Position numbers and translations under genes: made by a program. Under the pieces are notes generated by a model. That model ran no database searches and was not told the origin of the DNA. It saw only the letters and a program-made list of their open reading frames with translations. A stretch of 64,000 bases of DNA from Eubacterium sp. (lineage in GTDB: Bacteria; Bacillota; Clostridia; Oscillospirales; Acutalibacteraceae), in NCBI GenBank assembly GCA_017450645.1, contig JAFSTE010000011.1, positions 1 through 64,000 on the forward strand, read 5' to 3'. Position 1 is the first letter of the stretch; each line of letters starts with the position of its first letter. Positions 17,474-25,482 of this stretch are shown piece by piece.

Positions 17474-18139
17474 TTAATAATTAAGTTCTTTGTTTTCACC
17501 GATAAGTCCGATATGTGCGCCCTGCTTAACGAGCGGCTCTCTGTCCTTATGAGCGAGCACCCACTTGTTTGTCTGTAGCAAAAGCTTACTTTCGGGGTCG
17601 TCGTTAACTGCTTTTCTTTTAAGCGGAGTGTTTGTTTTGCGAGGGAGGATTACTATACACTTAAATCCCTCGTCACAAGTCCTGCAGGGCGAGAGGTGAA
17701 GCGTGGTCTGGTACATCTCAATAGCTGTATCCTTTGGCACATAAAACACCTTTTCGTTACCCACATAGAACTTGTTGTCCTCAATCTGATTAGTAAGCCC
17801 TAAAACGAGCATAAAATCAGTAACGGCAACATTAATCTCGCTGCCCTTGTGGTACTCAAAGCCGTTATAGGTGGTGTTCCTGCCGTTGCAGTAGCCAAAC
17901 TGTACGGGCATACCGCCGTACAGAACATCCTGCACCTCGTCAAAAACGGGATACTTCTCCATCTCGTCAACGCTCGGCACATAGATATTACCGTTTTCGG
18001 GAATTGAGGTGTTATCCTCCATATACTCGCAAAGCATCTTAAAGTCATAGCCGGTAACAATTCTGCCGTAAGGCTTGAACTCGTCGTCGAAAACGCTGTA
18101 AATCTTTACATCGTTTACACTGTTTAAATGATTAATCAT
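17474..18139 (-). CDS. DUF4867-like protein of the sulfosugar operon
   Basis: 221 aa from ATG 18139; a longer frame exists but would overlap the previous gene by 68 bp. No signal peptide or membrane segment. The middle (FGYCNGRNTTYNGFEYHKGSEINVAV) and DTAIEMYQTTLHLSPCRTC read like a cupin-type beta-barrel with His/Glu residues that might bind a metal. I associate it with DUF4867, found beside sugar isomerase and transaldolase genes, but no reaction is known to me. It lies between the reductase and the isomerase genes with an 8-bp overlap upstream, so a role in sulfosugar handling (mutarotase, lactonase or isomerase helper) is a guess. Confidence 0.6.
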   Translation of the reverse strand: MINHLNSVNDVKIYSVFDDEFKPYGRIVTGYDFKMLCEYMEDNTSIPENGNIYVPSVDEMEKYPVFDEVQDVLYGGMPVQFGYCNGRNTTYNGFEYHKGSEINVAVTDFMLVLGLTNQIEDNKFYVGNEKVFYVPKDTAIEMYQTTLHLSPCRTCDEGFKCIVILPRKTNTPLKRKAVNDDPESKLLLQTNKWVLAHKDREPLVKQGAHIGLIGENKELNY

Positions 18140-18998
18140 AGTCGCCCCTGACAATCTTATAGGTTGCGCGCCAGTCCTCTTTACCGATTCCGGCGTCAAC
18201 GCCCTTGTCGTAAACCTTTTGCTTAATGTACTGCATTACGGGCATATCCACGCCCTGCTCAGCGGAAAGACGCTGACAGATGCCGAGGTCCTTATGCTCG
18301 TTTTCAAGCGAAAAGGCGGTAGTGTAATTTTCGTTTTCGATATTCTCCCACTGAGCGTCAAGGTAGAAGTTCTGCGCGCCGCCGTAAGACACTGCGGTGT
18401 GGAAATCCTCTGCCGAGATACCCATACTCTTAGCGAGGAGAAGCGTTTCATTAACTCCGTTTTGAATTTCTGCACAAAGGGTGTTGTGGCAGATTTTCAT
18501 AGCAAGGCCCGCACCGTTTTCGCCAAGGCGGATAACATTACAGCCCATATAGCTTAAGATAGGCTTAATTGTTTCGTAAAGGCTCTCGTCGCAGCCGACA
18601 AGCACACCGAGCGTACCGTTAATAGCAGCAGGCTTAGACTTAACAACGGGTGCGTCCGCAAACTGAGCGCCCTTAGCCTTAATCATATTGGCGCACTCGA
18701 CCGATACGGACGGGTCGATAGTGCTCATATCAATACAAATCATACCCTCGTTAATATAGGGTAAAAGCTCGGTGTAAACCGCCTTAACATGCTCTGACTT
18801 TGGCACCATAGTGATAATAACATCCGCATTTTTTGCGACCTCAATATTGCTGTCGCAGCCCTTTGCACCAAGACTAACAAGCTTTTCCACCTGAGCCTTG
18901 TTAAGGTCGGAGCAGAACACATCGTCGTTATGCTTTTTTACAATATTTTCACACATTGACTCGCCCATAATACCGAGCCCGATAAATCCAATTTTCAT
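18132..18998 (-). CDS. Sulfolactaldehyde reductase-like NAD-dependent dehydrogenase (beta-HAD family)
   Basis: 288 aa of the 3-hydroxyisobutyrate dehydrogenase family. It has the Rossmann motif GFIGLGIMGESM, IDMSTIDPS, and the catalytic Lys168 in GLAMKICHN. The closest functional relative is probably YihU, which reduces 3-sulfolactaldehyde to dihydroxypropanesulfonate. YihU's sulfonate-binding GRTS segment is replaced by VVKSKPAA (Lys120, Ser121, Lys122), which also differs from the usual SGG of carboxylate-binding members. Basic residues here could hold a sulfonate. Good AAGGAGAT site before ATG 18998. Confidence 0.72.
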   Translation of the reverse strand: MKIGFIGLGIMGESMCENIVKKHNDDVFCSDLNKAQVEKLVSLGAKGCDSNIEVAKNADVIITMVPKSEHVKAVYTELLPYINEGMICIDMSTIDPSVSVECANMIKAKGAQFADAPVVKSKPAAINGTLGVLVGCDESLYETIKPILSYMGCNVIRLGENGAGLAMKICHNTLCAEIQNGVNETLLLAKSMGISAEDFHTAVSYGGAQNFYLDAQWENIENENYTTAFSLENEHKDLGICQRLSAEQGVDMPVMQYIKQKVYDKGVDAGIGKEDWRATYKIVRGDYD

Positions 18999-19030
18999 TA
19001 TGATAAATCTCCTTAAATTATAACCTATTT

Positions 19031-19076
19031 GGCTTCCCCTCGGGGGGAAGCTGTCACGAAGTGACTGATGAGGGGC
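19031..19076. repeat. Small REP-like element inside the operon
   Basis: The 105-bp gap between the transaldolase and reductase genes holds CTTCCCC/GGGGAAG and TGTCAC/GTGACT hairpins. Similar short palindromic units occur between genes in gut Firmicutes. It is related in style, not sequence, to the element at 46441-46626. Confidence 0.5.
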
Positions 19077-19103
19077 AGTATTCAGAGAGCCCCCAATATT
19101 GCT

Positions 19104-19790
19104 TTAATCCGTGATTGTATTGTCCCACGCGTCCTGGAACTTCTTAAGTCCGTAATCGGTAAACGCGTGATAAAAGCTGTCCTTAAACACCTGCAAGCCT
19201 GCGGTTACAATATCCGCACCTGCAACTGCGCAATCTACAAACTGCTTGCCGTTTCTTACAGCTGCGCAGATAATCTCGGTTTTACCGATAAATCCGTAAT
19301 TTTCATAAATAGTTACGATATCCTGAATGTACTGTACGCAGTCCTCGCCGCTGCTTTCTTTCCAGCCTATAAACGGCGAAACAAAGAGCGAATTATTCTT
19401 AGCCGCGATAAGCGCCTGAGATGCCGAGAAAACGAGGGTAAGATTAGTTCTTATACCCTTTTGCTCGAGTCTGCGAGCGGCTGCGATACCAGCTTCGGTG
19501 CAAGGAATTTTAATAACAAAGTTTGGCGACATAGCAGCAATTTTTGTACCCATTTCTACCATTTCGTCTGCGTTGTCAAGGTGCGGATTAATCTCAACGG
19601 AAATCGGGAATTTATCCCAACCCTCGATACCTTTTTCTTTAACAAACTCTGCAAGCTCGCCGATTACGGTGAAAAACGGCTTGCCAGAATTCATAATATG
19701 GTTAGGGTTAGTTGTAACGCCGTCAATTCCGAAGGTGTCGTACGCCTCGCGGATTTCGTCAATTTTTGCACTGTCTAAAAAGTATTTCAT
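19104..19790 (-). CDS. sftT: 6-deoxy-6-sulfofructose transaldolase (FSA-type)
   Basis: 228 aa from ATG 19790, chosen because AAGGAGA lies 8 bp upstream. It has the compact FSA/TalC transaldolase fold: YFLDSAKIDEI, GVTTNPNHI, and the Schiff-base Lys94 in FVIKIPCTEAG. The loop that normally reads GRID, whose Arg binds the sugar phosphate, reads GWKESSG here (Trp143, Lys144), so ordinary fructose-6-phosphate recognition is unlikely. In sulfo-TAL a member of this family cleaves 6-deoxy-6-sulfofructose and moves the glycerone unit to glyceraldehyde-3-phosphate, giving fructose-6-phosphate and sulfolactaldehyde. Confidence 0.78.
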   Translation of the reverse strand: MKYFLDSAKIDEIREAYDTFGIDGVTTNPNHIMNSGKPFFTVIGELAEFVKEKGIEGWDKFPISVEINPHLDNADEMVEMGTKIAAMSPNFVIKIPCTEAGIAAARRLEQKGIRTNLTLVFSASQALIAAKNNSLFVSPFIGWKESSGEDCVQYIQDIVTIYENYGFIGKTEIICAAVRNGKQFVDCAVAGADIVTAGLQVFKDSFYHAFTDYGLKKFQDAWDNTITD

Positions 19791-19801
19791 AATCATTCTC
19801 C

Positions 19802-21814
19802 TTATAATTCTTTATTTAAAAGCTGTAATGCTTTTGAGTTTTTCCTGACAAATACGGGCGGATTGCCGACCTCGCAATTTACAATAAATTTGCCGCCGCC
19901 GTATTCCCTGCCGCTGAAAAGATGCACCCACTCGTCATCGGGCAGATATACCTCTTTTTTTGTTTGGTCCTGCTTTATGACGGGGGCAACAAGGATGTCG
20001 CGACCAAGCAGGTATTCGTAGGTAGCTTCATACGCTTCCTTTTCGTCATAGTAAAAGAACAGCGGTCTTACAACGCCTATTCCTTTTTTGGAGTTTAGCT
20101 CCACCGCCTCTTTAAGATACGGTTTAAGCGCTTTGTGCAGCTTCCCCATCTTTGCACCGTGATTAAGCACCTCGTCGTCATAGTCAAACTGAACATTAAG
20201 GTCGGGATTCAATCCCTCGTGCCCGCGCATAACAGGTGTAAAGGCGTTCATTTCGCACCAGCGCATATACAGCTCTTTAGACCTTTTAAGGTTAAAAAAC
20301 GAGGTGTAACCGCCGATGTCGCTGTGTGACAGACCGAAGCCGCAGCAGGTAAGGCTTAGCATTGCCGGGATAACCGACGGCAAGCCGAAGTCTATCGAAA
20401 AGTCGGTATGATTATCGCCGCACCACATCATTGTGGAGTACTTAGGGGTGTTGCTGTAGCCGGCTCTGGTGTAAAACATAATCTCGCCGAGCTTACCGCT
20501 CTCCTCCACCGCCTCGCGGTTAAGCTGCGCCCAGCGCGCAGGCCACGTGTCGTGCACAAGCTCTGCGTCCTCGCCGCTGTACAGCACGCTGTCAGTAGGC
20601 AAATACTCGCCGAAATCTGCCATCCAGCCCGAAAGACCGAGAGCAATCATATTGTTTTTGATAATATCCTTAAGCCAGTTCCACGCGTCAGGATTGGTGA
20701 GGTCAACCATAGCCGCGGGGAAGGTTGTAATAGTAACAAGGTAGTCGTTGCCGTCCTTATCCTTTACGCAGTAGCCTTTTTCGCTTGCCTCTTTATATAG
20801 CGGCTTTTCAACCGCAAGAAAGGGGTTGATGTAGCCAAGGGTTCTGATGCCTCTTTCGTTATTCTTTTTTATACGCTCATCAAGGTCGGGATAAAGCTCC
20901 CTGTCCCATTCCCAGTTCCAGTAGAGCTGCTTGCCTGCGGCAGTAACGCGCCTGCCCTCCCAGTCCTGAATCCACATACCGTTAATCTTAAGGTCGTTTT
21001 TAAGAGCGATATCTATTGCCTCGTCATAGCGCTTTGTACCACCCTGGGTTGCAATAATCTGACCGTCGTACACCCAGTCGGGCAGCTCAGGCTGTCTGCC
21101 GAGAATGTCGGTAAGCGCCGTCATAACCTCTTCAAAGTTATCGCCAAAACCGATATAAAACGGCGCAAGCTGGTCAGTTTTAATAATATGCTTATCCATG
21201 TTTGTAAAATCAAACTCAGCCCTGGCGGTAGCCAGCGAATGGAAAAAATACTTCCTTGAGCTTATAAATGTGGGCTGAGCATAGTAGGTTTCGTACTTAT
21301 TAAAAGCCTGTTTTTTAATACTGTTTTTAAAACCAAAAACCTGCTTTACCAGCTTTTTAGCAATTTGCTGGGCGTTGATGTGCTCCGCAACCCACACATT
21401 AGCCTTTTGCCCTCTGATATTAAACTCGGAAAACAGCTCGCCGCTGCCGTAGATATACTCGTCTGACTTTGCGGGCAGAGTAAGCCACATCTCGTTGTAG
21501 CCTGTTATACCGTCAATAGTAAACTTAACCGTGTCGCGCATGGCTTCAAGGTTTAATGTACCTGTCTGCCCCGCAAAAACCTTAAAGGTTACAGTGGCTC
21601 TGTTATTATTTGCCTCTGCCTTTTCAAATCTGCAGGGCTGGCGCTCAAAGATTTTTTCTTTAATCTTAAAGCTGCCGTGGCTCATTGTATATTTGTTTTC
21701 GCCCTTACCGAAGGTCAGCGGCATTACGCCGTTTTGACTTTGTGACAAGGTGTAAATCACCTCGCCGTTTCGGATAATGTCAAGCGATTTTTCATGTGCC
21801 TCAAATTTAATCAA
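19802..21814 (-). CDS. GH31 alpha-glycosidase, YihQ-like sulfoquinovosidase
   Basis: 670 aa, cytoplasmic, start TTG 21814 behind AGAGGTGA. Close in sequence to E. coli YihQ as I recall it: GWMADFGEYLPTD with nucleophile Asp400, MMWCGDNHTDFS with acid/base Asp467, and SDIGGYT with Tyr503 fall at exactly the same spacing as Asp405, Asp472 and Tyr508. Gln257, Gln283 and Trp299 match Gln262, Gln288 and Trp304 of the sulfoquinovose pocket. The position of Arg301, which grips the sulfonate, is Gln296 (CAG at 20927-20929). It would free sulfoquinovose from its glycerol glycoside. The Arg change leaves room for altered specificity. Confidence 0.8.
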   Translation of the reverse strand: MIKFEAHEKSLDIIRNGEVIYTLSQSQNGVMPLTFGKGENKYTMSHGSFKIKEKIFERQPCRFEKAEANNNRATVTFKVFAGQTGTLNLEAMRDTVKFTIDGITGYNEMWLTLPAKSDEYIYGSGELFSEFNIRGQKANVWVAEHINAQQIAKKLVKQVFGFKNSIKKQAFNKYETYYAQPTFISSRKYFFHSLATARAEFDFTNMDKHIIKTDQLAPFYIGFGDNFEEVMTALTDILGRQPELPDWVYDGQIIATQGGTKRYDEAIDIALKNDLKINGMWIQDWEGRRVTAAGKQLYWNWEWDRELYPDLDERIKKNNERGIRTLGYINPFLAVEKPLYKEASEKGYCVKDKDGNDYLVTITTFPAAMVDLTNPDAWNWLKDIIKNNMIALGLSGWMADFGEYLPTDSVLYSGEDAELVHDTWPARWAQLNREAVEESGKLGEIMFYTRAGYSNTPKYSTMMWCGDNHTDFSIDFGLPSVIPAMLSLTCCGFGLSHSDIGGYTSFFNLKRSKELYMRWCEMNAFTPVMRGHEGLNPDLNVQFDYDDEVLNHGAKMGKLHKALKPYLKEAVELNSKKGIGVVRPLFFYYDEKEAYEATYEYLLGRDILVAPVIKQDQTKKEVYLPDDEWVHLFSGREYGGGKFIVNCEVGNPPVFVRKNSKALQLLNKEL

Positions 21815-21839
21815 ACAATCACCTCTTTTGATTTTGCGC

Positions 21840-21866
21840 CAATTAATTAACAGTGTTAATTAATTG
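21840..21866 (-). promoter_or_regulatory. 27-bp palindromic operator of the sulfosugar operon
   Basis: Arms CAATTAATTAAC and GTTAATTAATTG (12 bp each, perfect) around a 3-bp centre, starting one base after the -10 box and so covering the transcription start. Position and symmetry are those of a repressor site. The ROK regulator in the same operon is the natural candidate. Confidence 0.8.
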
Positions 21867-21867
21867 T

Positions 21868-21896
21868 ATTATATAACGCGCCCACACTAAAGTCAA
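21868..21896 (-). promoter_or_regulatory. Sigma-A promoter of the sulfosugar operon
   Basis: On the minus strand TTGACT (21891-21896), a 17-bp spacer, TATAAT (21868-21873). It lies inside a long imperfect inverted repeat (about 21874-21914) that could also act as the end signal of ispF. Confidence 0.85.
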
Positions 21897-21919
21897 TGGT
21901 GTGAGCGCATTATTTTAAA

Positions 21920-22387
21920 TTATTTTATTAAACAGACAGCGTGGGCGGAAATACCCTCCTTACGACCGGTAAAGCCGAGCTGCTCCTCGGTAGTGGCTTT
22001 AACGCTTACCTGAGTAATATCAATACCGCAGGCTGTAGCGATATTCGCCCTCATTTTATCGATATGCGGCTTCATTTTAGGCGCCTGAGCAATAAGGGTT
22101 GAGTCGATATTTTCAATCTCATACCCCTCGCCTTTTACCCTGTCTGCAACGGCTTCAAGGAGTTTTAGCGAGTCAGCGCCCTTCCACTTTTCGTCTGTGT
22201 CGGGGAACATACCGCCGATGTCGCCGAGCGCCGCCGCGCCGAGAAGCGCGTCGCATATTGCGTGAAGCAGAACGTCCGCGTCTGAATGGCCCAAAAGACC
22301 GAGCGGGTATTCTATCTCTACCCCGCCTACAATAAGCTTTCTGCCCTCGGTGAGCCTATGTACATCGTAACCGTGACCTATTCTCAT
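21920..22387 (-). CDS. ispF: 2-C-methyl-D-erythritol 2,4-cyclodiphosphate synthase
   Basis: 155 aa, standard length. It forms the cyclic diphosphate in the MEP isoprenoid pathway. Motifs: GHGYDVHRL (zinc ligands Asp and His), [27 protein letters not shown], and the C-terminal [16 protein letters not shown]. It follows ispD by 3 bp, so consecutive or near-consecutive MEP enzymes are co-expressed; ispH is at 28659-30968. Confidence 0.97.
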   Translation of the reverse strand: MRIGHGYDVHRLTEGRKLIVGGVEIEYPLGLLGHSDADVLLHAICDALLGAAALGDIGGMFPDTDEKWKGADSLKLLEAVADRVKGEGYEIENIDSTLIAQAPKMKPHIDKMRANIATACGIDITQVSVKATTEEQLGFTGRKEGISAHAVCLIK

Positions 22388-22390
22388 ACT

Positions 22391-23059
22391 TTACTCCTTA
22401 GCGATAATGCCCTTTGCAAGCGCGATGTCCTCGGGCGTTGTAATCTTAATATTATTATAGCTTCCGCTGACCATCTTAACCCTACCGCCGACATACTCGA
22501 TAAGCTGGCAGTCGTCGGTAAAGTCCATCTCGTCATCATCCGCAGCCTTAAGCGCTTCTTTATACTTTTTAAAGTCAAAAATCTGCGGCGTCTGAACGGC
22601 AAAAAGCGTACTTCTGTCGGGAGTGTCTATAACGAAATTAAAGCTGTCTACAATCTTAATCGTATCCTTTACAAATACGCCGAGAGCCGCAGCGCCGTAC
22701 TCTTTTGCAGCACGGAGGGTGCTTTCTATATCCTCCTCGGCTACGAACGGTCTTGCGCCGTCGTGTATGATAATAAGCTCTGCGTCGTCGATTGTATTAA
22801 CCGCGTTTTTAACGCTGTTCTGGCGCGTATCGCCGCCTATAACAAAGGTTACGCGCTTGTCGTTAATTAGCTTTGAATACTCGTCAACATCCTCCTCGCG
22901 TACTGTTACGATAACCTCGTCAATATCGCTGATATTAAGAAACGCCTGAACGCTGCGTTCAATTACCGTCTTGCCGTCAATTTCAAGGAGGAGCTTGTTT
23001 TTAGCCATATTCATTCTTGTACCCGAGCCTGCGCCGAGCACGATAGCAACATTACTCAA
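22391..23059 (-). CDS. ispD: 2-C-methyl-D-erythritol 4-phosphate cytidylyltransferase
   Basis: 222 aa. It couples MEP to CTP. The N-terminal VLGAGSGTRMNMAKNK loop is the nucleotide-binding signature; HDGARPFV and DTPDRSTLFAVQTPQIF are typical. It overlaps the end of rqcH by 8 bp and precedes ispF directly. Confidence 0.96.
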   Translation of the reverse strand: MSNVAIVLGAGSGTRMNMAKNKLLLEIDGKTVIERSVQAFLNISDIDEVIVTVREEDVDEYSKLINDKRVTFVIGGDTRQNSVKNAVNTIDDAELIIIHDGARPFVAEEDIESTLRAAKEYGAAALGVFVKDTIKIVDSFNFVIDTPDRSTLFAVQTPQIFDFKKYKEALKAADDDEMDFTDDCQLIEYVGGRVKMVSGSYNNIKITTPEDIALAKGIIAKE

Positions 23060-24734
23060 CCTCTTTCACCTCGCTTAATTCCTTTTCGTTAGGGGTTACA
23101 TATTCGGTTTTATAATTATCGTAAATCACCATACCGAATTTTGCACCGTTTGGCTTATGAACATTTTTAACTATAGTATAATCCACCGCAACATTTGACG
23201 AAGCGTGCGCCTTAGAGTTATGCGCGGCGAGCATAGCCGCCTCGCGTATGAGTTTGTCCGTAAAGGGCTTGTCCTTTACGGAACTTACGATAACGTGGCT
23301 GCCCGCAGTGTCTTTAACGTGGAACCAAAGGTCGTAGTTTTTGGCGGTTTTGAGCGTCAGCTCGTCGTTCTGGATATTATTCCTGCCGACGAATATATCA
23401 AAGCCTTCGGTGGATAGAAAATGCCTTGGTGCGAGCTTTTTCTCGCGCTGGCGCTTTGTATTTCTTTTACTTACATATCCCGACTGGGAAAGCTCGTTTC
23501 TTATAGCGTTAATCTCGCTTTCGGTCTGAGCGCGGGAGAGCATATCAATAACCGAGTCGAGATATTTTGCCTCGTCCTCAGCCTGCTCAATAAAGGCGTT
23601 GAGCTTATCCTGAGCCACCTGCTTTTTACGGTATTCTTTATAATATTTCTGCGCATTCTGGCTCGGCGTCAGCATCGGGTCGGCTTTAATCTTTACAAGC
23701 TTATTATCGTTATAGTAATCCTCTACCTCATAGTAAGCCGCGCCCTTTTCGAGGCGATAAAGATTCGCGTTAATAAGGTCGCCGTATAACTTAAGCTCCT
23801 CTTTGTTTTCGCAGTCTTTAAGGTCGTGCTTACGCTTTAGCGCCTTACGGATAGCGCGCTCATGCAGCACGCTAAGGCGTTTAAAAAGGTCGTCACTCTT
23901 TTGTTTAATTCTTTCAAGGCGTGCCTTGTCGTAATAAAAGAAATCTATAAGCCCGGAAAAGGTGTCAAAGCTTCTGAGCTGCGCCAAATCGCCGTACTGA
24001 CGCGGTACAAAATAGGTGAAATCCTTTGGCGCGTCTATAATAACAGCTGTGGGAGTCGGGTTTTTAATATGCTCCTTAAGCTCGTCGAGCGTCATACCGT
24101 ATTCGAGTTCTCTTGCTACAATCGGCGACAAGCCCTGCAGCGCCTCCTGATACGCAAGTGACTTTTTGATACCGAGCTTTTCTATTCCGCTTTCAAGCTC
24201 GTCGGTGTCGTACTCTAAGACATTCAGCTTGCTCTGCTTAGGCGGGAGGGTGTAGTGAATATTAGGCAATATCTCCCTTACGCTCGAGGTTTCCTCGTCG
24301 ATTTTTTTAACGCACTCGACTATCATACCGTTTTCGTCGACAAGTATAATGTTGCTGTGACGCCCCATAATCTCAACAACGAGCTTAAATACAACGGGGT
24401 CGCCGAGGTCATTTTTTGCGTCGAAAACAAAGTTTACTATTCTTTCAAAGCCGTCCTGCTCAATCTCTCTGAGTCTTGCGCCGCAAAGGTGCTTGCGAAG
24501 GAGCATTGTAAGCATCGGCGGTTTTTTCGGGTTTTCGATATACTGATTAGTAAGCTGTATTCTCGCGCTGTTTGCGCGCGCCGATAAAAGCAGCTTTTCG
24601 GTAGAGTCATAGGTTCTGAAAGTTAAAAGAACTTCCTCCTTCGATGGCTGATAGATTTTGTCTACGCGAAAGCCGCAAAGCTTATCCTCTAATTCACTTT
24701 TAACAAGATTTAAAAATATTCCGTCGAATCCCAT
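23052..24734 (-). CDS. rqcH: Ribosome quality control protein RqcH (NFACT family)
   Basis: 560 aa. RqcH binds stalled 50S subunits with peptidyl-tRNA and adds C-terminal Ala tails. Order visible: NFACT-N domain from MGFDGIFLNLVKSELEDKL, helix-hairpin-helix region near 180-220, long coiled coil at about 270-420, and NFACT-R with FDIFVGRNNIQND and DLWFHVKDTAGSHVI. The Asp-Arg pair important in the N domain of Bacillus RqcH appears here as Glu-Arg (GFERIV). It is followed by ispD with an overlap and preceded by the Nif3-like gene. Confidence 0.92.
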   Translation of the reverse strand: MGFDGIFLNLVKSELEDKLCGFRVDKIYQPSKEEVLLTFRTYDSTEKLLLSARANSARIQLTNQYIENPKKPPMLTMLLRKHLCGARLREIEQDGFERIVNFVFDAKNDLGDPVVFKLVVEIMGRHSNIILVDENGMIVECVKKIDEETSSVREILPNIHYTLPPKQSKLNVLEYDTDELESGIEKLGIKKSLAYQEALQGLSPIVARELEYGMTLDELKEHIKNPTPTAVIIDAPKDFTYFVPRQYGDLAQLRSFDTFSGLIDFFYYDKARLERIKQKSDDLFKRLSVLHERAIRKALKRKHDLKDCENKEELKLYGDLINANLYRLEKGAAYYEVEDYYNDNKLVKIKADPMLTPSQNAQKYYKEYRKKQVAQDKLNAFIEQAEDEAKYLDSVIDMLSRAQTESEINAIRNELSQSGYVSKRNTKRQREKKLAPRHFLSTEGFDIFVGRNNIQNDELTLKTAKNYDLWFHVKDTAGSHVIVSSVKDKPFTDKLIREAAMLAAHNSKAHASSNVAVDYTIVKNVHKPNGAKFGMVIYDNYKTEYVTPNEKELSEVKEVE

Positions 24735-24735
24735 T

Positions 24736-25482
24736 TTATACTGTTTTAACCGGATTAGGTTGATTTGCGCTTATGAACTCAACATCGGTGAATACCGCTT
24801 CGAGCTTATCCTTAAGCATCATAAACGCAGCGTATTCGGTTTCGTAGTGACCTGCGGAAATAACCGCGCTCCCCTGCTCGCTTAAATCGAGCATCGGGTG
24901 GTACTTCATATCTCCCGTAATAAAAACATCCGCGTTTTGGAGCGCTTCTTTTGCGTACTCCTCGCACGCGCCGCCGCCTACTGCAACGGTTTTAATCGGC
25001 TTGTCGGTGTCGGTGTACCTTAGTCCCTGACAGTCGAGCTTATCGCTGACATACTCGGCAAAGTCGTCGATTGACATCTCGCCGTCAAGTTCGCCGACAA
25101 ACACAAGGCTGTCGCCGAGGCGTGCAGGGTTTTTAAGCTCTAAAATCCGTGTAAGATTATAGTTAATACCGCACTCAGCCATATCAAAATTAGTGTGCGC
25201 GCTTATAGCCGCAACGCCGCCAGACACGAGCGTATAAACGGGGCTGCCCTTAAGAACATCGTCAAGCCCGCCGAAAATAATCGGGTGGTGAGTCAAGAGC
25301 AAATCCGCGCCTATTTCCGCAGAAAACTCGCATACCGCCTTTGTAGCGTCGAGCGCCATAACGCACTTTTTAACCTCGCGCCTGAAATCGCCTACAAGGT
25401 GACCGGAGTTGTCCCACTCCTCCTGCGCGTCAAAGGGTGCTATAGAATTAATATAATCATAGATGTTTTTTACCGTTGTCAT
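24736..25482 (-). CDS. Nif3-like dinuclear metal-centre protein
   Basis: 248 aa, the short form without the inserted middle domain seen in Bacillus YqfO. The metal-binding residues are present: LLTHHPIIFGG, AISAHTNFD, and GHYETEYAA near the C-terminus. Family members form hexamers with two metals per subunit; the biochemical role is unsettled, with links to GTP cyclohydrolase-like activity. It overlaps the trmK stop by 4 bp, the usual trmK-yqfO pairing. Confidence 0.9.
   Translation of the reverse strand: MTTVKNIYDYINSIAPFDAQEEWDNSGHLVGDFRREVKKCVMALDATKAVCEFSAEIGADLLLTHHPIIFGGLDDVLKGSPVYTLVSGGVAAISAHTNFDMAECGINYNLTRILELKNPARLGDSLVFVGELDGEMSIDDFAEYVSDKLDCQGLRYTDTDKPIKTVAVGGGACEEYAKEALQNADVFITGDMKYHPMLDLSEQGSAVISAGHYETEYAAFMMLKDKLEAVFTDVEFISANQPNPVKTV

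Noticed and set aside
19802..21814. Ordinary starch or xyloside alpha-glycosidase role for the GH31 enzyme
   Set aside because: The YihQ-like sequence throughout, pocket residues and neighbouring sulfosugar genes fit a sulfoquinovosidase better, although the Arg-to-Gln change keeps some doubt.
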